DNA of 64,000 nt from Trichoplax sp. H2 (taxonomy: Eukaryota > Placozoa > Uniplacotomia > Trichoplacea): contig NOWV01000036.1 in assembly GCA_003344405.1 (NCBI GenBank), positions 186,001 through 250,000 on the forward strand, in the 5' to 3' direction. Positions 52,040 through 64,000 of the stretch are shown here, one piece after another. A program made the position numbers and the translations under genes. How positions within the stretch are numbered: position 1 is the first letter of the stretch; each line of letters opens with the position of its first letter. The notes below the pieces were generated by a model. It ran no database searches. It was not told the DNA's origin and worked only from the letters and a program-made list of their open reading frames with translations.

Positions 52040-55000
52040 TTATAAACCGATTTGATGTTTGTTATTGATTGAAATAATATAATTGCTATGAATGATAATT
52101 ACAGCCAATTTATATCCGTTTATCATTTAATAATAATAAAATTGCCCGACATAAAATAATCCAAACTAAAGTAAGAAATATATAGAAAAAAGATAAATAA
52201 CAATTGCTCATATATTAATGAAAAACGTCGCCACTGTCCAAGAATTTTATTCATTACAGAATAAAGTAGCAAGCAATATATCTTTCATTATTAATGATAA
52301 TAATTGTTGTAGGTGTGTTTCATTTTTATTTTTATTCATTGCATTATCTTCAGGAGCGATCTTACATTTATGGATTACGCTGATTAATTTCGCTCATCAA
52401 TCTTCTAACCGTGTACACGTCATGTAGAAAATGAATTACTATGCGTAGGAGCTAATAATACTGGATATCAGCGTAATCATTCTATTCAAATTTTCATTTG
52501 GAAATGATTAAGACTTTCTATTTATGTAATTATGACATATTTCAAAAGCTCATACATGCATTTGTAGGTAGAAATGGATAATTTCAGTGTCTATTTATGG
52601 CGGGTGATCAGTTTAATGCCGCTGTATTATGACTAATCATGTCAATAAGTGGAACTCTTTTCGCACCGCCTTTCATCTTGCATTAGGTAATATAGGAAAT
52701 TTGTATGCCTAAGGGTAATTTACTTACTGTCAAAGAAATCATCGAGACGAGTCATAGGGTATTTTGGAGAATAATAACGTAGAAATCGAAAAATAGTAGG
52801 CTGAAGCCATAGTAATGCATCATAGCTTCATAATTTATTTAAATTAAAGAGATTAGATTTTTTATCGGTACTTTTAAATCGAATAACTATCTTTCTAGCA
52901 TACTAGATCGTAGCTATTTTAACTATGATTGATGTAATACTTATCGTCATAGGAAAACTAAAGGTATCTTGCAAAGAGAAAGTGCGTAAAACACAATCCA
53001 AGTATCTTCAATTTCCATTTTATTTACACAAAATAAACTATTGGGAATGATAACGATGAATAATTTACACTATGATTGTTAATAGATATGAAACAGTGCT
53101 ACACTAAAAAGTTCTGCTTCGGCTGATATTGCCTTTTTGCTTTATACCGTAAATTTTTCTAAATTTATCGATTACACCATCAGATAGGTATCAAATTCTG
53201 TCATGCTACATTAATACGATATATGCAACATTTTTAATTATATTAACTAGCCAAAGGCATTATTTGGTTGATTTTATCACAGTTTATTGATAGTACGATA
53301 ATGCAGGTTACTATAGTAAATCATTGTTTACTTTGACGAAAGGGAAAATTTCCATTTTATTGAAATATTTGCTTCATGACGTCGTTTTTGCGGGAAATAA
53401 AACAATTCTTCCTCTGTAGATAGTACCATCTACTGATATTTAAATAGTTGTATGGTCGCTATTCGATGTCACGAAAGAATTAATAAAATTCTGCAATGTG
53501 AACACATGTTAAAGTGAGGAAATTTCGTTTGAAACCATATCAAAATACACAGCTTTGCAGCCGTATAGTAAGTAATACGGCCAATGGGCATAATAACAGA
53601 AATAGTAAAGGTACTACTTTCTGTTGATATTTTTCAACAGGGCGGTAAGTTCTTTCTTATCTATGTGTATCGTACCACGACGAAATAGATTATTGATTTC
53701 TTATCTAATGATTTAAAAATAATTATAATAACATAAGAAGATTATGAAATTTCATAACTATTTAGATTGACTATTCTCTCACCTTTTCATTTAATTTAGG
53801 TCTTCAACTAAAATTGTTATCATCTGATCGGCTCAAATTTATCATATTATACACAAATACTACAGAATAGTTTTACATTTCGTGAAACTAAAACATAACG
53901 TAATTTGAATAAATAGTAACAGCTAAAGTAAATAAACCACAGTAACTAGAAATATTTAACTGACAATTGATGTTCATCTGTAGCCATAAATCTAGCAATT
54001 CTAGTACGGTCGAGACTATTATATGAAATGTTCTTGTATTCGTATAATGGTGTATAGAAACACTTTCATTTTATTGCGGCGCCTTGATTCTGCAATTATC
54101 AAATTAATGCTTTTCAATACCTTCAAAACAATAAAGCTTATTCCTTCAAGAGGATGTAATGATTTTACTAAGGTTTCATAGATCTCTAGCTATTAATTGA
54201 AAAAATGCTTTCTACTGCCATTGCTAGCTGTTTGCGTCCATGTAGTGTAAAATAAATTTGGTTATAGATGCAAACAATCTTAACACTTTATCTTTCATCG
54301 GTTAGTCCCATTAATCGAAAGATATTGAGAGTGAATAAGGTCAAAAAATGAAAAATTGAACCTAACAAGATTGAACATATTTCTATAATACATTAGTGAA
54401 TCGGTAGGCATTAACTTCACCAACTGCTACTGTAGTATAAAAGTACCTTTTAAGGTGAATAAGTATTATCCCGTTATATTTGCAGCATTATGAGTAGGGA
54501 AGTATTAGCAGCGATATGGCACATTCTTTTCATTGATGCATATCCTTGACAGTGGTTACAGTCTACCCACTCGTGGAATTGTAGAGGAGAATTGATCCCT
54601 TTATAAATCTTGATTGACACTAAGAACAGTATGGCGAAAACTTTCTGTAACACATCAAGATTAAATATTTTCTCCGTAAGTATCTGTGATCGGCAAAAAT
54701 CGGCATTCTAATCTTCATATTTTTGTCACCGTTCATATACTCGTTAATATTAATTATGTATTCGAGGATGTTATAACAATGTTTTAATGGAATAATTGTA
54801 TTTTTAACTTGAAATTTATGTTTATCACTACTACTTTAATTCGTAATAGTGAGTTCTGCTTTACTGATATCGTCTATTTTTTTAACTGATTCATTTGCTA
54901 GACACACAATCTATTTCACTGATGTGCCTCTAAGAGATTGATAATCTCTTCAAGCTATAAATTAAGGTTCTATTTTAAAAAGAAAGATTTTCTTCAGAGA

Positions 55001-56939
55001 TTTTTACGCGTCACTACTATCCTCTTATTCCCACAGAAACCGATTAATGCTGATAATACATTATTATGATGATGATGATGCTATTGAAGATGACAATTAA
55101 TGCGGCTTGTCAGTAAAAATGGCTAAATTGATTTAGATATGTATTGCCAATATCTGTAGTGTTATAATGGGCTGGTACTGCCAATCGTGAGTTATTTTGC
55201 AATTATAAAGTGTTGTATTAGTTTGTGCTGTATGCACTCTAACAGAGGTAATATTCACTTTTACATAAATGTAAATTTTGATTCCATAGGAAAGCCTACC
55301 ATTGGCTTTTGTATGAAGGCACAATTGAGTAATTCCTTCCAGGTCTCTCAAGTTACGCATGAGAACATCTACAATAAATTACAATTGCGTAAAGTTAGTT
55401 GAATGACTGTTGTATAGTTTACAACGGAAGACGCGAACGGCATTTCAAACAAACTTTAACATCGATGCGACAGTTATATCAAATATTTTAGGCCTTTTTG
55501 TTTAGCATGCATATGATTTAGCACATTTTAAGTAGTCATGCCTGAATCGTTCTACCATGTCCGTTGCAACAAACTAAAGGATGGACCTTACATATTTGAT
55601 CAACTACGCTTGTTTGAATTATGCACGTACATACTGCTTCTACAACTCTTTTACCCTAAGTAAACGGACTACATGGGGCGCGTAATATAAATGGACAGCT
55701 ACTAAATATATGAAAATATCTTAATTTGCTGTTACTACTCTACGTTCTTCAAACCTCATTACCAATAAAATTGACTAAAATACGAGATTAAGAAAATTTT
55801 ACTGCAGCTATTCTATTGATTTATGCATGGTACTTGTATAACTAGTGATGATTGCTCTAATTATTATACTTCCAGTTGTCGTATTGTCAATATTTCTACG
55901 GCTTCATCCTCCGATAAGGTTTGATTTGAATTACATCAAATCTATTATAGAACTTTATTTCTCTTTATGCTATTGAATGAAGTAAATTGTTTCTTTTACT
56001 TTTTGAAAATTTTTCTAAAAAGGATAAGTGTCTTAATTATGCTGTACCCATATTGCATTTAGTAATGCTAAAGATATTCTTAAAGTAATCTTAACGCCAT
56101 TAAATTGCACTAATATAATTGTGAGTTTGTGCTTATATGGTAATTCGATGTTAAGGAACTAGACGTATTCGGAGCGTAAAGCTTCAGAAATTAAACTTCA
56201 ACGGGCGTATTTATGTCACGCTGGGTAAACTAGTTTTAGTAAATGAAATGGTTAACGTTATTCGATACCGTGATTATTGATATACATTTAAGGACATTCA
56301 TTGTTATAGCATACTTAATATTATATCAAAATATCTAGAAGATCATGAAAGTAAAGCTGTCTCATTACAGTAATTGTTACCCAAATTTTCTATTAACAGA
56401 CTAGACCAATATAATATTAATGAATTTTTATTGAAAATGCCTAGACAGAAATGAACTTGAAATATATTCATGGTACATTTTGAATGGCTGCAAGGATGCC
56501 CTATATAAATTATAAATAAATATCATAGCAATTTGTAATTATTTTAGAATACTGTCACATATTTACCTTGGGTATTTTATTTGGAGATATTTCATCCTTA
56601 CCCATATATGCAATGACGTTAAACTTATAATATCGTAAATTAAGAAAGGTAAGAATATCTTCAAATGTCAAAGTAGGAAAATGCAAAAATATCGATTCGT
56701 AGGCGATTTTAAAAGTGGATTAACTATACAGATCAGTCTTAAGAAATGTTACTATGCATAAAAAATAATGAGATGATTTTTTAGCAGCTGTTTTGACTCG
56801 AGGCAGGAGATTGTTAATAGAATATCAATACTAAGAAATTATATATATTATTGCTGTAGAACAATAATACAACACCCAAATAAATAAAAGTATTTACGTG
56901 TATTTCATTTTACTAAATTATGAAATTATTTGTGTACTC

Positions 56940-56963
56940 TTCATGCTGCAATAGCAGCATGAA
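56940..56963. repeat. Perfect 10-bp inverted repeat
   Basis: TTCATGCTGC and GCAGCATGAA form a perfect stem around the tetraloop AATA. It is unusually GC-balanced for its AT-rich surroundings. Confidence 0.7.
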
Positions 56964-59900
56964 CTCGTTTGTTCAGATTACATTTAGCCGTTATACAGAT
57001 TTACAAGTTGATTAATTTCTGAAGCAGATTATTCATAAACCTTATATTAGTGTCAGATCTTTAGCCCAAAAGCTTTCATTTTAATATGCGCTTTAATTAA
57101 TGAATATCAAAAAAGTAGTGTTACCATTTTTGAATTATGTATGTACTTTTATTCTCGATTCTGTCAAGGGAATTCTTCTATATTTCAGAAGAAACAATAT
57201 AACCTAAGTGATTGAAATTAAATTCAATTTAAAAATTTATGAAGGCATGACTAGTTTCATAACGATTTGCTTGATGCCGGTATTGTCATCATATTTCAGT
57301 TTACATTGCTATTTTCTAGCGACAAATGAATCAGCCTCTCAAACATGAATAAATATGTCATGCATTAGATAGAAATGAGTTGCAATTTCAGTATAGGAGT
57401 AGAGTATTTCTTATTTCATTCTTATTGCTGCTGTTCACTATAATTTATCTATTAATTTCAAATAAATGTTTCAAAATTTTAAGAAGTTGAAACGGAAAAA
57501 AATTCACCAACGATGAATGATTTCGACTCAGTACCTTATAGGATATTTTCATATAAAATAAATAGATAAAGAAAGTGTTGAATGTACTCTATCTCGTCTT
57601 AATTGATGTTATTAATGTAAAGTTTTATTTGCAATAGATTAAATTGGTTAGATCAATACCACTTCATTATATATTTATAACAAAAATAAATGGTCTTATC
57701 AGACAATTGGGATAATTTGCTTATTATCGCTTGTATAACTACTGAGGAGATCTGAATATTGACATGTTGATGGCCCTCGTTATCAATGCGTCGTTGATGT
57801 CTATAATATGATTAAGTCTGTTCATATTTCCTTCCTTCCTTTTTATTCACGTAGACAAAAACCCTACCTAATAACATTATTGTAGTCATGGTCGGTTAAT
57901 ATTGATTATACAGTAGTGGTAAGCATAGGCCAATTCAGCAATTTGAGTCAGGATTAATCTTAAATCTAGCAACATAGTACCCTAATACTGCAGTCTAAGA
58001 GAAAATATTAATCAAATTTGGTAGGGATGACGGTAAGTAATAAGATTAAAGCCGATTGCCAGTTGAGATTGACTAATTTTTATAGCCGAACATACCGATA
58101 AAATATCTTGATTTAGAAGTGAATAGCACAGCTGAAAATTGATACGGAATAGAAGTTTACAAATTAATAGTCCAAATCAATAAAATATGGATATGAGAAA
58201 CTGGTGGGCGGATTGATTAAATCACTGCAGCGGCTGTTTACTATTGTTTATTCCATCAATATCCATCGATGGCAATAGGGTACAGGTACAGATCGGAAAA
58301 TTCCAAAAAACTATGGATATGATAACCATCATTTTATGAAATAGACACAATAGATGACCCCAATCTTAAAGACAGGTTATGAGATATCAAACTTCTTTTG
58401 AAGTCCGAAGCATCAAAAGCGAAAATAATATGGTAGTTGGGTCTTGTGAGTATTCATAGTTGTAGAAATGATTTAATAGAAGTTTTTGCAATAAACAAGA
58501 CATAAAATGTGGCAGCATGTTCATTACTTCCTTCCTTGTCATCATTTCTAAATGTAAATTATTTCTTTATGCATAACAGCTGTAATTTCCGTCATCTCCA
58601 CGAATTTTTCATTCCCTCAATTTTAATTGCTCAAGATTACCAACAAATTATTCTATCAATAATTTCGTTACGGATAGATTATGGTAAAATTTATAGCATT
58701 AAAACCAGAACATCTCGGCATCTCTTATTAACACAATGGATCCATGAACCTATAAATTTGGCTTATTTCTTTATTATACACATATTATTCCATATTTAAT
58801 TATTGCTTTATCAATCCTAGAACAAACACTGATTGTAATTAATATATCATATTTTAAATTTGATAATATCATTCTCGTGTAGTGATTCAACTGGCTATAT
58901 ACTTCATTAATGATAAACATAATATTAATATGATAAAGACACATGCATTATGAACAGATGTAGAGTACAGTATATTTGATATCTCTAGAAATTCTCTAAG
59001 AGGAGATATATATCTCTAAACGAGGTATCATGGTTTAAAATGTTAACAATTACAACGGTAGCCATTCAGGAAATTCATTATTCAATTCTCGAGGTTATCG
59101 CCAATATTATAATGCAAATTTTGTGTTATCAATGCTTTAGAAGATAAATGACAATAATTATAATCAAGCTGGTATGTTATGATCGAGGTCAAATTATTTA
59201 TTCGTGAATGAAATGGTACAAAATATCCTATAAAGATAAATTATCGTTTATGACATTGCTTATTGTTATAATTTACTTTATGCAACTGACGGTAGTGCAA
59301 CAAGATTGATGATAATCGTGATATAGTCTGGCAATGTGAATATTGAAATGCTAAAATAACAGCGAATGATATAATCGGCAGTGATGCATGTAGGGAGTTT
59401 AGTATTAGAAGTAAATTATATTCATGAGCAATTATAACTTCGATCTTGCTATATTAATAACAATTACAATTTGCAATATTAATATTGCTGAATAATTGAT
59501 CATGACCTCGGGAAGTACCAGATGTATTCACTAATTGTTAACTTTATTTCGTTGGTGTTTTATTAAAAGAAATTTTCAAAATAATAAGACGACGATAATG
59601 GATATCTACCTATACTATATCATTTCTATTTCAAGTATTGACCAAACTACTGTATCGATTAATCCCAAAGGTCAGACAGAAAAAAAACTAAAGGTATTGT
59701 TAATGATATGAAAGATGTGATAAAATCTTTCAAATCCGGAGAGAGCGTCGTCATAGTACAGAAAATCTTTGATTTGTAGTGTAAATTGGTTTGGAGGCTG
59801 CTGATGTTATTTAGTAAAATACGAATAAATACCATTATCTAATTGATGTTGAGTGTTTCATACCAATTGATGCTTGCAAATATGGAGGTTATTTACACGT

Positions 59901-61892
59901 TTGGTTTATATGTATCATTATAAGTTGTATACCTTGTTTTTGTTGCGTAATGATTGTCTTTTGGCTGCTTTCATTGATCGATCGTTTGATGAAAAGAAAT
60001 AAAAAATCGGAAATGACTACTTTGTATTGAAATGAGAGTAGTTGAGAATTAGGCTATAGGCAACTATCATGAAACTGTTTTTATAAAGATTATTTCACAA
60101 TGGAAATTAAAGATGAGGAAGGAAAAGAAAACAATATCATTTCATTAAGTTTTCAAGTAAGCAAATCTACCTGCTAATCTAAGCTATTTGGCTAGGCTAG
60201 AGCATCAATAGTTTTTCACAGAGGGTAAATAAGAATATTCATTTGATCGAAGCTGGTATTATTTTCAAATCTTCGCTAATGATATTTCAGCAGGCAAAAT
60301 ATTTTAGATATTATAATATTTGAAATAATTAGTAGGTCAAACAAGCGATAGAATAGCTAATTTTTCCACTCAAGTGTTAATTTTATGCTAATGGAGGTTT
60401 CAGTATTTCATTTCTAGTAATAATCTGCTTCTACACTTTGTATCCCGGGCATTCTATAGAATGCGCGAATCCTTACATGGACCGTGACATATACATACCT
60501 TATATAATAATTTAGCAAACACCATTTATTTGACAACATCTGGTGTTATTTTTATCCCGCAGATATTTCTGTTTCATTTTAACATAAACTCAGCTTGATA
60601 TTATAACATATTTACTATAGGCAATGCAATATATAATCAGGTATGCATCATCTGTACTGTTCGTTGTAAATCTCTTACCTCTTAGGCAACGAACTCATTG
60701 AAATTGCACCGAATACTTCACTATACTTTTACAGGGCAACTTGGGCGTGCTGCAGCACAGTACATGCTGCGTAGCAGTGCCACATAAATAAATTTTATCA
60801 TATCTGAGTTCGTAATGGTAATTAAATTAGCGGTATATATGCAATCAGTGAAATGAAGAAATGTCCGCAATTTCCCTCTAAAAGATAAGCATTTGTTGCA
60901 AGGCAGTTTAGGGATTTCAAGTAGTCCAAAATATCGACTACAAAGTCGAATAATTCAGGCCTTACTTTATGTGATCCTATTATGCTCAACTGCAGGGACA
61001 TAAATTAGATTTAGATTGTATTGAGAACCTTTTACATTATGGACCTTTGTTTAACCTCGTATGCAGCACTTATTATAAGGACTATTTTATCATAACTATC
61101 TCATTATATCTACTTATACGCTCAAGGTTTAATTTGGTAATATTTTTATGCCGATATACAGAATAAGACATAGATTACAGGTAAAGATTAAAGACCTACG
61201 TTATCAAGCATGGCATAAATCTTTAGACTGCTGAAATTTAAATAATTGCATTAATCCAGTTACTCCATTTGCCGATGATAATATTTTATACAAAAATTTA
61301 CCAAATATCTCCCAAACAGCCACACACCTACAACTATATAAAACGTCGGAATAAACTGTAGCTCCAAATTAGAAGTGTGCAATGACCAGGACCAATGAAA
61401 TTACGATAAAACTTCAATTTACCTATACTTTATTAACGAAAATATGATAAATTTTGATACGTTAAATTTATCTATTTCGTTATGCAAGACTAGATACATC
61501 AGTTCCTAAAAATTTAGAGCAGAAGCTTTGGAGTAGATCGATGTTTTCATGCTACGATACCATATTGTATAAATCGCTTTTGCAAGCTATCACTGTATAG
61601 TACAAGGCAATGTCATAAAATATATATTAAATAACGGAATTAATGACTCGTAAATGCATTTCTTGGGTATAAACCGTCATCATTTGATTCTTAGTTTTGT
61701 GGACAATATAATAAGGCTGATTCCTTCGTTATTTCCAATCTTGGTATTGCATTTAAAACCTAAATACATTATCTAATTTTCATGGATATAACCACCTATA
61801 CATATACAACCACCTACTAGCATTGCATGCAAATACAACTGCTAACAATTATTATTTGTCCATCTGATATTGGCATAAAGTAGAAAAAGGCA

Positions 61893-62996
61893 TTAATATT
61901 TTCTTTTGTATACAGGCACTGTCTTGTTATCGTTATACTTAACAGGTTTAAAGCTTTGCTTGACTGCATATTCTGATGGCATTTTATCACGTAGATAGTA
62001 TAATTTGGATTGTCGTCGACGCTCTAATTTCAGTACTTCAATCTTTTGTACGAGCGGCGAATACGTTTCGTACATCATTTCGATGCCATGACCATCAATA
62101 ATATTTCTTAGGAGGAACGTACTGCCTAACTTGTTATTCTTTTTGGCGATACAAATGCCTACAAATCTGCCAATTATATAAAATAGCAAGGTTATGGCCG
62201 GTATCCATAACTGGAAGTGAATCAATTTAAAGTTGAACTAAAATAACGATATCGTCTCAATATCAACAACATTAAGTTCAGGCGAAAAGCATAATTTAAG
62301 ATTGAAGATTTTAGCGGTAGAGCAATCATACTATAACATTAAATATTGATTGAAAAAGATGAGGTATCCATTTGACTAGTTTTCCATTGGGTCTAGTCAA
62401 TAAGGAGAAGGTAAGCATGTTTCGGTTGATGCAGAAAATACGAAATAGGCATCTGCTAAACGAACGTGCTAGCGATCATCGTAACAGTTTGCCTTCTTCC
62501 ATAGGCTATATAAAAATACGTCCATCTGTACAGTATCTACTGCTCTATCTCATACTTGTAGTGGATCGACTTGATCTCTTCTAGTGACTAGAATAGCTTC
62601 CTTCTATCGAATTTACCTTGTAGAGCCACGTTTTATGTAAGGATCTGATTTGACGACCGCCATGATGCTTCCAGTTGTAAAAAAAGGGATATCAATAACC
62701 TTGGATCTTTCATGCATATCACGGCGCTCTAAAAATTCTATCAGGTTGGTTTTCATTTGCTTTGGTGATTTATAATATTCTTCCCTAGGTAATGGTTGCA
62801 TTTTTTTGACATCTCTTCTTACAACAGTGGGTCGTCGAGGTAATTTCCGTTTGGATTTGCGTCTTCTTCTCGGCCTATCCGTACCACTCGAATCAGCAGC
62901 TTCTGGAGCCACTACATCGGTAGCAGGGGCTGATGTCACAGCTCGTAGACCTACATTAGAAAGGAATACATTACTCATTAGTCTATTTTCCATCAT
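61893..62996 (-). CDS. MRPL19: Mitochondrial large-subunit ribosomal protein bL19m
   Basis: Exon 1 (62996-62617, donor GTAAAT) and exon 2 (62166-61893) join in phase 2 to 217 residues. The first 60 or so residues are rich in Arg, Lys, Ser and Ala, fitting a mitochondrial presequence plus linker. The bL19 core follows at about residues 100-190: IDIPFFTTGSIMAVVKSDPY, RFVGICIAKKN, STFLLRNIIDGHGIEMMYE, YSPLVQKIEVLKLERRRQ and LYYLRDKMPSEY. These match the bL19 pattern of a basic beta-barrel with the SP(L)(V/I)xKIEV signature. The family places it at the subunit interface of the mitoribosome. Animal homologues carry a longer C-terminal tail, so a further exon below 61893 (a GTATAC donor is near the end) cannot be excluded. 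Two ATGs in tandem open the frame (62996 and 62993). Confidence 0.9.
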
Positions 62997-63914
62997 CAAT
63001 CAAAGCTTAATTTGCTTTTTCTCCTAATTTCAATGAACCAACCCTGAAAAATCAAATCTTGCATGGAATTTTGCCTGATAGGAAAGGCATGCAGAAAGTT
63101 CTTCAATCTCATCCAGCCAGCCATCATGCTTCCAAGACTACTGATGATGGCGTTGAGGTCCAAAGAGCGTGCGCACATGGTCGGATACGATTGGCTATCC
63201 CTTAGTAGCGTTGATACAGGTAAAAGTAAAAACTTTCTTTTCCTTTATCTCTATGGGTTTGCATGGCCCGTATTGAACACTATACTGTCCCTAGCCAATA
63301 CGGCATGAAGGGACTGTAACAGGACTTCACGACTGTTATCACAGTATGCCAAGCAAAACCCATGAAAACTGGCGTCCAGCACCACCCTAAAGCTCGATGC
63401 AGGCTGCAGCAGGCTACAGGTTTTGCTTTAATTTCTAGCGCTTTGCTCATGGGCTTGCAGCTATTTTGTATCGAATCCTTTCCAATGTAGAGCGATTTGG
63501 AAGCAAAACCGCTGGCCCTTGCAGTTATCCAGTCTCCGTCTGATTAATGTGGTAGTTGACCTTTTTAGCCAAGCATCGATTAGCTACAGAGAGCGTAGTA
63601 GGGACTTATGACAGCAACTTCGCTATCCATGAAGGATTGCATTCATCAGCAGAGCAGCCAGGGCTGATATAGATTCCAAATTCTTTTAGTTATGAAATAG
63701 ACTTCGAAGCGGTATACATATTCTGCCATTTGTGAAACCTACGTCAGGAATATTACGCTGACTAAATAAATCACAATTGTAGATCTCCGTGTGATTGGTC
63801 CTAGATATACTAAAGGTACGCGTATACTCGTACTATTCATGGTCATTATTGGTAAGTAGCTCAGCCTTGATGCTAGTACAACCTGCAACTGCTCTAAACC
63901 AGTAAAACGCCAGT
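62997..63914. other. Head-to-head intergenic region, richer in GC
   Basis: 918 bases between the MRPL19 and RPUSD1-like start codons, visibly richer in GC than the rest. It probably holds a shared or paired promoter and 5' leaders. Open frames at 63063-63308 (+) and 62996-63178 (-) have no recognised family; a short upstream exon on either strand is possible. Confidence 0.45.
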
Positions 63915-64000
63915 ATGGCCACTGCCGTTAAGGAAAAGAAAGTGCAAATAGTTCATCAAACGAATTCTTATGTGATTGTCAACAAACCATTCGATATGCA
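63915..64000 (+). CDS. RPUSD1-like RNA pseudouridine synthase, 5' end (partial)
   Basis: An ATG at 63915 opens a frame of 28 codons running off the window: MATAVKEKKVQIVHQTNSYV, then IVNKPFDM. The piece VNKPFDM preceded by a short strand is the start of the RluA/RsuA-type pseudouridine synthase fold (compare VVNKPxG in bacteria and VVNKHWDVRI in human RPUSD1). The position very near the N-terminus favours RPUSD1 over longer paralogues. The catalytic Asp motif lies outside the window. With only 28 residues the call is moderate. Confidence 0.6.
   Translation, partial: MATAVKEKKVQIVHQTNSYVIVNKPFDM

Larger units (their letters stand above)
50099..61892. other. AT-rich region without supportable gene
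   Basis: Nearly 12 kb with only short, non-descript open frames on both strands (for example 52218-52427, 55187-55402, 58509-58799). Two clean hairpins lie at 52011-52039 and 56940-56963. A GATGATGATGATGATG run lies near 55065. The upstream regulatory DNA of the GTPase gene should lie at the low end. Confidence 0.5.

Noticed and set aside
60733-60787. Possible terminal exon after TTTTACAG reading QLGRAAAQYMLRSSAT and a stop, followed by AATAAA
   Set aside because: Only about 17 codons, no upstream partner exon could be found and no family recognised.
63063-63308. 81-codon frame between MRPL19 and the RPUSD1-like gene
   Set aside because: It could be an exon, but no family is recognisable and there is no joining partner; left as intergenic.
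1-64000. Bacterial-type systems (operons, CRISPR, phage, defence islands)
   Set aside because: Gene structure is intron-bearing and eukaryotic throughout; no such signatures were seen.

Overview
The window looks like nuclear DNA of an animal with a compact, AT-rich genome. Genes have several exons, most introns run from about 120 to 570 bases, splice sites are GT/AG, and the recognisable genes are animal-type: a CCDC181-like ciliary coiled-coil protein, a RASD/Ras-dva-like GTPase, mitochondrial ribosomal protein L19 and an RPUSD1-like pseudouridine synthase. A placozoan such as Trichoplax would fit, but that is an inference from style, not proof. No operons, phage, CRISPR or bacterial defence genes were seen.

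Layout. 1-708: 3' end of a CCDC181-like gene (+). 3463-28231: six tandem, same-strand genes for xi-class glutathione transferases (glutathionyl-hydroquinone reductases, ECM4/YqjG family). All six have the same four-exon structure (intron phases 2, 0, 0) and appear intact, although the ORFs are split by introns. Copies 1 and 2 carry the classical CPWA active site. Copies 3-5 lie on repeated duplication units of about 4.3-4.8 kb and carry CPYA or CPFA. Copy 6, behind a 291-bp satellite array, carries CPYA. About 28.2-47.1 kb is AT-rich and gene-poor, with one diverged tandem duplication and a GC-elevated relic at 45.3-47.0 kb. 47158-50098: two-exon Ras-like GTPase (-), with a 2.2-kb intron inside the P-loop glycine codon. 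About 50.1-61.9 kb has no supportable gene. 61893-62996: MRPL19 (-), two exons. 63915 to the end: start of an RPUSD1-like gene (+), head-to-head with MRPL19.

The main biology is the reductase array. This family reduces glutathionyl-quinones to hydroquinones using glutathione, through a catalytic cysteine. The copies differ most at that active site, while the rest of exon 1 in copies 3-5 is nearly constant. Copies 3-5 also share an exactly palindromic 16-mer just before the ATG and a 77-bp upstream block that stays conserved where the flanks have diverged. Together these suggest recent expansion, gene conversion and active-site diversification. Identities are judged by eye; no alignment or database search was run.
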